Shown: positions 46,046-57,803 of the stretch, one piece after another
How positions within the stretch are numbered: the first letter of the stretch is position 1
Layout: each line of letters begins with the position of its first letter
From: Welwitschia mirabilis
Lineage: Eukaryota > Gnetophyta > Gnetopsida > Welwitschiales
Reading direction: 5' to 3'
Length of the DNA: 64,000 nucleotides
Assembly: GCA_051453625.1 (NCBI GenBank)
Contig: JBOZIK010000001.1
Span: 142,765,453 to 142,829,452, forward strand
Translations under genes and position numbers: made by a program
Notes under the pieces: model-generated
Database searches by the model: none
What the model was told of the DNA's origin: nothing
What the model saw: the letters and a program-made list of their open reading frames with translations, nothing else

Positions 46046-47201
46046 AACTTACTTTAAGAACTCTTAAAAAAATGTTTTATTCATTATAATCTATCATCAT
46101 GGTGAGTACCTATATTATTTGTAAAGAATAAGGATGAAATACTAAGATTATGCATTAATTATAGATAGTAAAATAAGGTTATCATCAAGAACAAATATCT
46201 ACTACCAAGAATAGATGAGCTTTTTGATCAATGTGAGGAATTTAATGTATTCTTAAAATTTGATATAAAAAATGGATATCATCAAGTTAGGACTAAGAAA
46301 ACAAATATTTATAAAATAGCATTTAGAACCTATTAAGGGAATTATGAGTTCATCATTATGTGTTTTAGTTTAACTAATTTTCTTAGAGTATTTATGAGTC
46401 TTATGAATTACATCTTTTAACCACATCTTAATTCCTTTGTAATAGTATTTATAAATGATGTCTTCATTTATTTTAAGACTTATGAAAATCATGATAAACA
46501 CTTAAAAATAGTATTATAAACTTTATAGAATCACTAATTATATGCTATCATGGAAGAATGTTTTTTTTCCTTTTTTTTTTTTGGGAAGGAATACATTTGA
46601 TTTCCAAGTTATGTAGTATCAGAGAAAGATATATAATTAGATTAATGTAAAGTTAGAGTAAGCATTAAATGGTTAATACCTATAAATATTACTAAAGTTA
46701 GAATATTTCTTGGTCTTATTGAGTATTATTATCAATTTATTTTTTAATTCTCTAAGATAGCTTCTTCATTAACAAATATTTTAAAGAAAAATAAAGACTT
46801 TTAAAAGATAGAAAATTATCAGTAATTACTTGATCATCTCAAATAATGATTAACTAATGTTATAGTTTAAGTAATACCAAATGATTCAAAGACCTTTTTA
46901 GTTTATACTAATGCATTTGGAGAGGATCTTAAAGTAGTTCTTGAATAAGATTAAAAAAGTAATAGCTTATGTATCAAGTTAACTTAAACCTCATGAGGTA
47001 AATTATCCTATTCATAATTTTGAATTAGCTTTAATAATGTTTGCTTTAAAATTGTGGAAGAATTATCTCTATGATCTAAAGTTTCAAGTTTAGATAGATC
47101 ATAAGAGTTTAAAATACATTTTTACTCAATCAAAATTAATCATTGGATCAATAAGATGAATGAAATTTTTATGTGATTTTAATCTAAATATTTTATACCA
47201 T
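46046..47201 (+). pseudogene. G3 reverse transcriptase and RNase H
   Basis: ILFVKNKDEILRLCINYR (first motif Asp to Asn), NKVIIKNKYLLPRIDELFDQ, FNVFLKFDIKNGYHQVRTKK and IAFRTY follow chromovirus RT order. HLNSFVIVFINDVFIYFKTY contains FIND at 46,448-46,459 for FIDD. RNase H near 46,980-47,196 reads LKPHEVNYPIHNFELALIMF, ALKLWKNYLYDLKFQV, IDHKSLKYIFTQSKL and NLNILYHF, an excellent match to 'LKxHExNYPTHDLELAxVxFALKxWRHYLYG...TDHKSLxYIFTQ'. The nested element interrupts it exactly at 'ILYHxGKAN'. Confidence 0.9.
47197..47201. repeat. Target-site duplication accat (left)
   Basis: Identical to 57,383-57,387. Five bases is the normal length for Ty3/gypsy insertion. Confidence 0.9.
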
Positions 47202-48861
47202 TTTTGCAGTGCTTATTTATACAATCATTTACATTCTTCATTAAATCTATTAATGATAAATATTTACACAAATAGAACATACTAATATAGATGGAAATGG
47301 ATCCAAATATCATAATCTATCAAAGGCACTAGGTAAGAAGAAAAAGAATTGATTTTTACAAAATAAAGGTTTAGAATAAAAAACAACAATGTAATAAAGT
47401 AAATACACAATGGAAATGCAAATGCAATTTACTCTAAATGTAATATCTATTTGACTACCAAATCTCTATTATCAAGATCAGCCTTGTATAATTCATATCA
47501 ATCAAGGAAATTGTCACTAAACCTAAGCAATCCAAGCTATCAAGTGCAGTCAATAGAATATGGAAAACACACAATGATAAATCTAAGAAAAGTAAAATGT
47601 AATATAAGTTTCTAAAATAACTATTTACAACCTTAATAAAGGTTGTTCTTAATGACTTATATTAATTATAAAATTTTTTGAAATCATAACAAACATAAAC
47701 CATAAGGGACATGCATATAACTATAAAAAATAAAATAATTTTTCTATTAAATATTAAACCAACATCCTATTATAAAGCAGTAGCATCTTAATGAAGGATA
47801 CATAGTCTAATACCAAGGAAGATCCCTTTGTGCAATTAAAAAAATAGATATTCAACCTTTTAATCTCCTTTAATAAGAACTTTTAATGTTATAAAGATAA
47901 TTAGAGTTAAGGTAAAAGGTGATATTTATTGATAACAATAGATTTAAAAATAGATAATCCTAATAAATCCCATTAAAACTATAATTATGCAAGGAAATGG
48001 CATTACAAATTACACAATGTTGGTAAAGTTTGATACAATAACTAAAATTAGATTATCATCTTAATTTCTATCTAGACAATAGTAAGGATAATGCCATGTA
48101 AAGAGAGTTCTATATTTAGCCTTCATATCAGTCTAGTCAGCATCCTAGTTATCATGCAAATGTATCATCTAGGTGATCATCTAAATAATGGAGGAGATAA
48201 CAGTTTTGTTAAAGATATTTATTAAGTTAAATTCTCCTTAAAGCTCATTATTTCTTTCTCAAAATGTGAGGTATCAGAATTAGTCCAAGCCTTTAGGAGT
48301 TCTAGTATTTGTTTATTTATATGATTTTCTCCTTAACTCTTAAAAATCATCATTTTATGCTTAAACCTATCTACANNNNNNNNNNNNNNNNNNNNNNNNN
48401 NNNNNNNNNNNNNNNNNNNNNNNNNNNNNNNNNNNNNNNNNNNNNNNNNNNNNNNNNNNNNNNNNNNNNNNNNNNNNNNNNNNNNNNNNNNNNNNNNNNN
48501 NNNNNNNNNNNNNNNNNNNNNNNNNNNNNNNNNNNNNNNNNNNNNNNNNNNNNNNNNNNNNNNNNNNNNNNNNNNNNNNNNNNNNNNNNNNNNNNNNNNN
48601 NNNNNNNNNNNNNNNNNNNNNNNNNNNNNNNNNNNNNNNNNNNNNNNNNNNNNNNNNNNNNNNNNNNNNNNNNNNNNNNNNNNNNNNNNNNNNNNNNNNN
48701 NNNNNNNNNNNNNNNNNNNNNNNNNNNNNNNNNNNNNNNNNNNNNNNNNNNNNNNNNNNNNNNNNNNNNNNNNNNNNNNNNNNNNNNNNNNNNNNACCTA
48801 TCTACATATGTAAAAGTACTCAAAATACCCAATTGAAAACATATAACTTAGCATTACAACA
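47202..48861 (-). repeat. 3' LTR of G4
   Basis: On the minus strand it starts tgttgtaatgctaagttata and ends gcactgcaaaa. It contains a false 420-N gap. Without it the length is about 1.23 kb, like the right LTR minus its private duplication. A purine tract ctaagtggagggcta (48,862-48,876, minus strand) directly precedes it as the polypurine tract. Confidence 0.85.
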
Positions 48862-50530
48862 TAGCCCTCCACTTAGCATTTTCAATTCCTAATAAAGTTG
48901 GTAAACAACTATAATTATGAGAAAAATCAGCTAAGATAAAACACTAACTAGGGGTATGTAGATTAAGTTCAAAAATCCTAGTATGCAAGATGAAATGACA
49001 AAATCAAATAAAATAACATGTTTTTTCTTGATAAATGAAGTAACCATGGTATTATCTAGACTATTGTTTAAATGATTATGTGGATGAAAGACTCTTAAAA
49101 ATCAATCTATAATATTAATAACCTATAATTAAGCTCATAAGAAAATAAGATTAAAATACTTCTTATTGCATTAGCCACAACATTTAGCACAATGAAAAGA
49201 TAGAAAATGGATGTCATAACAAAAATAATTATCATAGATATGACCATAACAACTTAGATAAAGATGTGCTTTGAAAAAGTAATAACTCAAAAATGATATT
49301 TAATAAAGATTTTTGAAGCATAATTTACAAGGGAAAATATACAAAAAATAATCAATCATAACATCATTCCTTCCATTCATGATCTTATAAATTACTTGTA
49401 TCATTCCTTCAAGGAAAACGATTTGTAATTATTCTACTTTTAAGTGCATGTTTTGTTACATAATATTCATAATTACTTATATAATAGGCATTTATAATCA
49501 AATTAGTATACTATAGAAATATCTCATGAAATTATAAAAATAACCCTTAACTTTTTTTTAAAAAAAATTTAAAAGATCTTAAAATATATATCCTATTCAG
49601 CATGCCAATGATGTCGTCTAGGTGGTCATCTAAATAATGGAGGGAACAATAGTTTTGTTAAAGATCTTTATTTAGTTTAATTAGTCTAGAAGCTTATTAA
49701 TTTATCCTCAAGTTATGAAATATCAGAATTAGTCTAAAATATCTTCATAACTACTAGTATTTATGAATTTCTATGATATTATCCTTAAATATCAATAATC
49801 ATCCTTTTATGATTGAACCTATCTACATGTCTTGTAAAACTATTAAAATTACCCCATTAAAAACATATAATTTGGCATGACAATATAGACTTCCACTAAG
49901 ATTTATCAGTTCCTAATAAAGATGATGAACAACTATGATTGTGGGTTAAATTAGCTAAGATAAAAAACTAACTAGGAATAAGTAAATTAAGTTAAAAAAA
50001 TCTTAGTATGGAGAATGAAATATAAAAATTATATAAACTAAAATGTTTTACTGTGACAGTTGAAGAGACCATGGTGTTTTCTAGACTAGCATTTAAATGA
50101 TTATGATGATGATAGGCTCATAAATTTTAATCTATAAAATTAGTTGTTTATAATCATGCTCATTAGAAAATAAGATTAAAATACTCATTAATGCATTAGG
50201 CCCCCAACTTATAATATTTGGCACATTGAAAAGATAGAAATTAGATGTCATAATAAAAATAATTATCATAAGATATGACCATAAAAACTTAGATAAAGGA
50301 TCCACATGTATAGTCATAGAAAGTAATAACAAAAAAATGATATTCAACAAAGCATTTTAAAGCATAATTTATAATGAAAAATATATAAAAATAATAACTC
50401 ATAACACCATTCCTTTTATCCATGATCTTATAAATTACTTGTATCACTACAAAGAAAATAATCTACAATTATTTTGATATTAAGTGCATGTTTTATTACA
50501 CAATACCCATAATGCATATCACTAAAACTA
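48150..50530. repeat. Tandem duplication of the G4 3' end
   Basis: The block holding the LTR start, the purine tract and about 0.6 kb of 3' untranslated DNA (48,150-49,560) recurs at about 49,600-50,530. The true period is about 1.02 kb after removing the false gap. Matching words are tcatctaaataatggag, aacctatctaca, ctaactagg, accatggt, aaagatagaaa and cttataaattacttgtatca. The second copy includes an extra LTR edge at 49,885 with its own decayed purine tract. Confidence 0.85.
48376..48795. other. Assembly gap, 420 N, spurious
   Basis: acctatctaca is present on both edges. The tandem copy at 49.8 kb and the other LTR at 57.3 kb read straight through the same place with nothing in between. 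Confidence 0.9.
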
Positions 50531-53000
50531 TGCATGCAAATATGAAATAGAAAGATAATACACCACAGAAAATATCTATGTTCCATCCACCTAGTTGTCT
50601 AGATGACAAGAAGAATGATAGAGTTTTTCAAAAGATCAAAAAATTTTGAATCATCAACATAATTAGTTAAGCTTAGATATCATCAAGTAGGTTTCAAAAA
50701 GGTATTAGAGACTCCAAAAGATTAAAAATAACTAAGAATCATAATAAATCAAGGCACCATAAGGGAGGTAAAAGCACTAAGATAAGAAAGACAAATGTAC
50801 CATGAAATTCACAATTATTGAGAAATAAGATGTGTGAAAATTCAAAAAGACTATTAAAGAAAACTAACTGAAAATGATACTAAAAAGGTTATGTGAAAAA
50901 AAGTAGTATCATAAACTAAGAAAATTTATTTGCAAAAAGAAAATTAATTTCCATAAAGAAAAACTAAAAATGAATATGAATTTCAATAATAAAAACTTAC
51001 TAAATGATCAAGTCCTATGCATTTGTGATAAAAACGTATGGAAATGAATTTGAGATACCAAGAAAAATAACTAAGAAAAACAAAATAAAAATGAATAACT
51101 TAGGAACATAAAAAAGATTATAAACCTATCCTAAATTCAAACTTAGCAGATCCTTATGGAATAAATCATAAAATTACCTAATTAATGATGCATGACATAA
51201 TGAAAAACCTATATAAAGTACCATTTGAATAGGGAGTGATTATGACAATGCTAAGTAATAAATGTTTTCAAATATAAACGATAGGATCAAAAGCTACTAG
51301 AAATGGACTAACCTACTAACATCCCAAAACACACCTAAATCCTTAAAAGTAAAATGATCATGTGAAAATACTATAAGTTCAATAGGTTTAAAAAACAAGT
51401 AATGACTTTAATAACACTAATAATACCATCAATTACATAGCCTTAAAGTATATATTATTATTCCATGATAAGGGGAATGCAGCCATAGTCAAAAAGTAGG
51501 AATCTATGAAGCATGGGTAACCAATCCCTAAGTGGTGTTCTCATAGCTACCAACACTACCAAAGAATCCTTTTGAAAAAAATTACCCTTATGTGATAGGA
51601 CATCATGGTAACCATGTATTTTAGCATAGAAAAAATAGATAATGATCATTATTATTTTTTTAATTTTTTTATTTTTTAAACTAAAACTCCTTCAAATGAA
51701 TCCCACATTTTCATACACTTGCAAAGACAAAGGTGAATGAATGAGATGAAAAATAAGAAAAAACATCTTGAACAACCAAAGACTCACATCATTGAGCGAA
51801 AACATAAAAACTAGGTCATATTCCTTCAAATGGAGTCTATAGACATGTGAACATTTTAATACTTGGTGAATCCAATCTTATCACTTTTGCAATGCCTAAG
51901 TAAACATTACTAATCATGATAACTTCATAAAGTTAAGCATATGTTAACTTAAAAGTGTTTAATTAATAGCATAACATTCACTAAAAGAATTGGCTAAGAA
52001 AGAATTTAGATAATGGAAGAAAGACTTTTTTTTACTTCTATCATGTTCAAGTTTTTTAATCATTCATGGATTTGTAACTTTTATCTGTGTTTTTCACTTT
52101 TCTTAATGTTCATATTAAAAATCTTAACTAAGCCATTAAAAATGTATTTTATCTAAAAGATAAGAACCTAATCATATAGAAATTAATTTATTGAAATAAA
52201 AATCAAGGACAAAAACATGACAACATAAAATCAAATGCAAATATAAAGCAAACTAAAAATAAGTTTTATTTAAATTATAAATTATATTCAAAATTTATTG
52301 AAAATAAATCAAAAAAAATAAAAAATTATTTAGGTTCCAAGGTAATGTACTTTCCTAGAAAAATAAGGACCAAACTAAATAGAGATTAATTGATTAAACA
52401 TGAAAGATACATATGCATGACAAGGTAATATTTTAACTCCATAAAATTGATTTGTAATATGAGAGATAAAGAGTTTAGATAATTTGTGAAAGCATAATAT
52501 CTTATCAAGTTCATGAAATGAAGAATTTAAAATATAGATTTCATCTAAAAGTTGATATCAAGGATTAAAAACATTAATGGCTTCATTAGAAATTAAAAGT
52601 TTTTAAGAAAGCTTCTTAGGATGAATGATTAAGAAGGGTTTAATATATTGAATAAGTTCTCTAAATCTTAGCTTAAAGTATGAATTATCAAGAATATATG
52701 ATTTTTTTTTATAATTTAGAATTCCATGATATCCCAAGTTATAATTTAAAAAAACAATTTATCACTATAAGCTAAGGTGGAACTTGTGGAAAAGAGAAAA
52801 ATGATCCTTTGAATATTTTTACAAGAATGGAATGGAGAAACAAGGGAAGATTTTCTAAATGAAATTACTATATTAGAAAGGATAGTTCTATTTTTCATCA
52901 AATTTGATTCAGATTTTATAGGTTTTTAATTATTTCTTCTTTTCTCATTATTGTCTTTGACCTCACTATGTTGAATATTTTATCTTCTTTTTTGATCAGT
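50531..53000. other. Non-coding part of G4 where pol would be expected
   Basis: I searched both strands for RT, RNase H and integrase motifs and found none. The sequence is A-rich on the plus strand. A 63-codon minus-strand open stretch (51,458-51,649) has no recognised motif. Confidence 0.6.
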
Positions 53001-53299
53001 AACTATATTTTTTCATTTTTTATTATTCTTAGTTTTCTTTTGTTAATTTGTGATTTTTTTAAACTTTTATCTTACTCTATTGTCTAGATGGAAGAGGTAG
53101 AAAATGAGGCTTATAATAAACGTTTTCAATTAAGTTCACATGTTAGACTTCTTTCTTATTATCATAATTCACTTATTCATCCTCATGATCATAACTATTT
53201 ATTTTTATTAGATTATAATGCAAAGTTTGAATCTTGTAGCATTCTTAATCTCATGTCAATTGGATGATGTTAAATAAATAAAGTTTATTTAGATATTTT

Positions 53300-53780
53300 T
53301 TCTAGGTTATCATCATCATCCATATGTTCTTTAGTAACATTAAATACTCTAATAGTCTATCTCTTATTATCAATGTGACACTCCGTTAATCTAGTTTGTG
53401 TATCTATAATGTAGTAAGTAATTGCGTAAAAAGCTTTTTATAAAATTATTTTATGTTATGCTTTAATTATAACTACATATATAGCATAATAAGTTTGTTC
53501 TATTTGTATGACTAAGATTTTAATAATTCCCATAAGTTTTTAAATTAAAGTGTGGGTTAATTCTAATATGATTTGTGTAGGCTCAATTTTTTCTTCTAAC
53601 CCAAGTCTTTTACAAATGTGAAGAGGCAGGATGTTAATAGTTGCTTCAATATCAATTAAACTTTTTTTGATTTTCTTACTTTCTTTTAAAGTACTACTTA
53701 CTATTACTGGTCTAAGATCTTTATATTCAAGTTCTTTTTATATGACTAAGTTGGAAATAGATTGAGAAATGAAGACTATG
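53300..53780 (-). pseudogene. G4 aspartic protease
   Basis: The minus-strand frame reads ELEYKDLRPVIVSSTLKESK, KIKKSLIDIEATINILPLHI and CKRLGLEEKIEPTQIILELT, then a stop after HTLI. The catalytic D is present in LIDIEA, where 'LxDxGA' is usual; only G to E is changed. The homologous G1 gene has N-I-E. This is one of the better conserved stretches in the window, about 60 residues without a stop. Confidence 0.85.
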
Positions 53781-53899
53781 CCAGGGATAGTACATTTTTG
53801 TTTTCTTTGAAGTAGGTCTTTTCAAATCTTAGCATACTTAAAAATTTTTTATAGGGGTTTTAAAAATTATGAGTTCTTATTATCGTCTCACATTAAGTG

Positions 53900-55560
53900 C
53901 TTGTGAGAAGTAAGATTTGTATTAAGCTAAGGAGTAGCTTATCTTTTTCTTTTATTCTTTCTTGAAGTTCATCTAAAGTTTAATGAAAAGTATATGTTTC
54001 TAAGATTTCTATATCATCCTCTTCCTTACCTTTTTCATTGTTTTGAGGAGTTAAAGTATCAAGAATAGATGGTGTTGTTTTAATTATCTTATAATCTCTT
54101 TTTATTTCATTTATATTTGGAAAAGTTTAAGAGACCCTTGTCATATTTGAAGGGCTACCTTTATTTATTTAAACATATGAATTAAATCTTCCATGTTTGT
54201 GTTACTTTTTCTTAATGTTTCTATAACTAGTTCATTCTGATCTTGATTTTTAAAATTTGAAGAGCTTGGTTAGAAGATATTTGATTGGAAGATTAAATAA
54301 CTTAATATATTTTTAAAAAAAAATTCAATAATTTTATCCACCTATTTCTTATTGATATTGCATTTGGTTTTGAAAATTGGGAGGCTTTTGGTTAAATGAA
54401 CATGCTATTTTAAGTATTTTATCTTTACATGTTAGTAACAATGGATATTCTTTTGTTGTATGAGAGTTATATTCATAAATATCACATATTAGTATTACAC
54501 TTTTTTCATTTTCTCCTTTTGCATCTATAATCATTATAGTGTATTTCTCTAAAAAGGTAGTAAAATTCTTAATCACATTTGTTAAATTATTTTGATTTTC
54601 CTCCTTATCATATTTTACTTATTTTAACTCTTTAATCATTTGACCTATAATTTGATTATATTTAAAGTTGATTTAGGATAATTTCAAATAATTTCAAAAA
54701 AATATTCGAATAATTTTTATACATTTTCTAAATCTAAATTCATTAAGTTGCCATCACACAAAAAATTTACAAGTTGTTTGGTTTCCTTATTTAATCCACT
54801 ATAAAAATAATCTATTAATTGTTATTTAGGAAAAATTCATTAATAGGATTGGAATGTGTAGCTATAAAAAATTATTTATATGTTATGGCGTAATCTTCAT
54901 TAGGTTACTTTTTAAAGTTTGTAATTTTTTCCCTTTTTTTCTAGGTTTTGAGACTTTTATGGGGTATGGTTTTAATCCAGATTTTTAGTCTTATCTCTAA
55001 TAGTGATAGGAAATATAATCATGTAAGTTCTATAATTAATTCATTTTTTTTTTGCATTTTCTAAAGTGAACCCTAGTTGTTCTATGTCAAGAAGATTTAA
55101 AAAGTATCTTCATTAAGTTCTCCTAAAAATGTTGAATAAGCTTTTAATTTTTTAAATTCTACATTATCACCATAAGATAAGTTAAAAGGATGTTGGATTT
55201 CAAATTGTTATATAAGCTATTAAATCTTTAAGTTTAATGTCTGCATTAGATGTATTTGCATTAAGAGGTTTTATCATAGTTGTAATATTGGAAGATGGTA
55301 CTTTCTTTTTCTTTTGCATTGTATTCAAAAGAAATTTAAAAAAATTCTCTTCTACACCATTGCTTTCTTGAGAAATTAGATTCTAAGATAATGAAATCTG
55401 AAAAAATTTTGTTTAGTTCTTGAATTCTTTACATACTAAGGTTATGCATACCTGGGTTAAGTTTGATGTCAACTAAAGCTTCTCTAATATTTTCCTCGAT
55501 CAAGCTTCACTTCCTTAAATACTTTATCTTTTTATCTACATGTATCCTATCCCTACATGC
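53900..55560 (-). pseudogene. G4 gag
   Basis: On the minus strand LIDYFYSGLNKETKQLVNFL and CDGNLMNLDLENV (about 54,700-54,820) are the same Gag segment as in G1. The 75-codon open frame at 54,349-54,576 contains the zinc knuckle CDIYEYNSHTTKEY (54,445-54,486). First Cys and His are kept; the second and last Cys are now Tyr. The N-terminal part near 55,450 shares a cctaggtatgcata-like phrase with G1 at about 24,045. Confidence 0.85.
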
Positions 55561-55969
55561 TTAATGATTTTTATTCAATATCATCTTTATCATCAGCTAG
55601 ACCATTACCTATATAAATAATTTACAAACCAAAAAACAGAAAATTAAAAATTAAAAAAATAGAAACAAAAGAAAAAATAGACAGTCATCCACCTATGTCA
55701 TTTGAATGACAAGGAGATGATATCAATTTATTCTTTGGGGGAAACCACAATTTAAGACTACATAAAATATTAAAAGTCATCATTCACTGTGTCATCTAGA
55801 CAACAAACAAGATCAAAGGCTTAAAAATATGTAATTAAAAATAAAAAATTTATAAAAACACAAAAAAATTACAATATTTATAGTAAAAATACAATACTAC
55901 CATAAATAAATACTTTAATTAAAATAAAAAGAACTTATCTAGGTAATGATAATCATTGAACTACTTGTG

Positions 55970-55989
55970 GATTTTCTTAATGGCACTAA
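55970..55989 (-). promoter_or_regulatory. Primer-binding site of G4 (tRNA-Asp type, decayed)
   Basis: After a 3-nt spacer from the LTR end the minus strand reads tagtgccattaagaaaa, a decayed TGGCGCCGTTGCCGGGGA with one or two bases lost. It is less clear than in G1 but sits at exactly the same distance from the LTR. Confidence 0.7.
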
Positions 55990-55991
55990 AA

Positions 55992-57382
55992 TATTATGGT
56001 GCATATTTATGCGATCGTTTACATCCTTGACTAAATCTATTAATTACAAATATTTGCACAAATACAATACACTAGTATAGATAAGATGGACCTGAATGTC
56101 ATAAACTATGAAAGGCACTACGTAAGAAGAAAGGATTTATTTTCACAAAATAAATGTTTAAAATAAAAATTAATAATGCAATCATTTACATCCTTAGTTA
56201 AATCTATCAATTACAAATATTTGTACAAATATAATACAATAGTGTAGATAGGATGGACCTAAATGTCATAATATATCAAAGGCACCATGTGAGCAGAAAT
56301 AATTTCTTTTCACAAAATAAATGTTCAAAATAAAAATTAATAATGTTTAAAACTTAAAAACACAATGTAAATGTAAATGTAATGTACTCTAAATGTAATA
56401 TATATTTGACCACTAAATCTATGTCACAAAGATTATTCTTGTATAGACTAGATCAATCAAGGAAACTATTACTAACCCTAACTAATCTCAGCTATCAAGT
56501 GCATTGAAAAAAAATAGAAAACATGCAATGATTAATTTAGGAAATGTACCATGCAATATAGGTTCTTAAACTAATGATTTTCAACCTTAATAAAGGTTGT
56601 CCTTAATGACATATATCAATTATGAAACTATTATAAAATCATAACCAACATAAATCATAAGGGACATGTACACGAATATAAAAACTAAAAGAATATTTTC
56701 ATTAGATCTTAAACTAATATCTTATTAAAAATTAACATCATGTCATTGAATGAGAAAAAAACCTAATACTTAGGAAGACTCCTATTTCTAACTAATGGAT
56801 GGACCTCTTACAGTTCAATATCCTATCATAAGTATTTTTAATGCAACAAAGATAATTGAAGTTAATAGAGAAGGAATTATTTATTAAAAATAATAGAATA
56901 AAAAATAGATAATCTTAAAAAATGTAACTAAAACAATAAAGATTTAAGAAAAGAAAATGGCACATTGCATAAGTTTAATACATTGACTAAAATTGCATTA
57001 TCATTCTAGTTGTCATCCAAATAATAGGGGGGATGATACCACATAAAGAGAATTCTATATTTAGTCTTCATATTGATCTAGTCAGCATCCTAGTCGGTGT
57101 GTCAGTGGTATCATCTAGATGGTCATTTAGATAATGGAGAGGAGAACAGATCTCTTAAACCTTATTTTCAAGTTAAATTGGTCTTGAATCTTATTAATTT
57201 CTTCTTAAAATGTGAAGTATCATAATTTGTCCATAATGCCTTTAAAAATTCTAGTACTTGTGCATTTTTGTGATTTTCTTTTTGACTCTCAATAATCGTC
57301 ATTTTATACTTAAACCTATCTATATGTCATATAAAACTATTGAAAATACCCCATGAAAAACATATAATTTGGTATTATAACA
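55992..57382 (-). repeat. 5' LTR of G4
   Basis: On the minus strand it starts tgttataataccaaattata and ends gcaccataata. It contains a tandem duplication of 167 bp (56,011-56,345) that neither the 3' LTR nor G1 shows. Shared blocks with the left LTR include ttcaaccttaataaaggttg versus ttacaaccttaataaaggtt, cataagggacatg and agtcagcatcctagt. Confidence 0.9.
56011..56345. repeat. 167-bp tandem duplication private to the G4 5' LTR
   Basis: gcgatcgtttacatccttga at 56,011 recurs as gcaatcatttacatccttag at 56,178. The rest follows in order up to aaaattaataatg. Confidence 0.9.
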
Positions 57383-57387
57383 ACCAT
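57383..57387. repeat. Target-site duplication accat (right)
   Basis: Identical to 47,197-47,201, directly after the LTR terminal ca. Confidence 0.9.
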
Positions 57388-57803
57388 AATAATAAGATAA
57401 ATAAGGTTATGGATGCTCCTTATAGAAGATATTTACTTAAAGTAACCATGAAAATTTAAAGCCAAATTTCTATCATTATGTTAGAAGAATAAAAAAAAGG
57501 ATGAGAATTACTGAAAATTAAAGGGCTAGTCAGAAAATCAATAGATTTAGGTAATTTTAATATTAATTTAGATTTTATTATTAGATTTAAAAAAAGATTT
57601 TTGGATTCTAATATGGATAGAATTAGACATAAGCTAATGTTTGAATTTCATAATCCACCTATAGTAGGTTATCTTAGAGAAACTAAAATGTATCAAAATA
57701 TGATATAAAAATTTTCATGGCCAGGGATGAAAAAGAATATAGTAAATTTTTTTAAGTACCTTAATTATCATTAAGTTAAAATAAAATATAGAAATCCAAT
57801 AGG

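Larger units (their letters stand above)
47202..57382 (-). mobile_element. G4: nested Athila-like element of the G1 family, gag-protease only
   Basis: The ends are defined by LTR termini and a perfect 5-bp target duplication, accat, at 47,197-47,201 and 57,383-57,387. On the minus strand: 5' LTR (57,382-55,992), primer site, gag, protease, then non-coding DNA up to a duplicated 3' end and the 3' LTR (48,861-47,202). RT, RNase H and integrase are absent from an otherwise complete element. Gag and protease closely resemble G1, so G1-type elements could have supplied pol in trans (inference). Confidence 0.9.

Noticed and set aside
51458-51649. Minus-strand frame as an env-like or extra ORF of G4
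   Set aside because: 63 codons, no transmembrane or signal pattern, no similarity I know.
53310-53326. Minus-strand HMDDDD as an RT active site in G4
   Set aside because: The flanking residues do not fit RT, and it follows the protease directly in an acidic stretch. No other RT motif is near.
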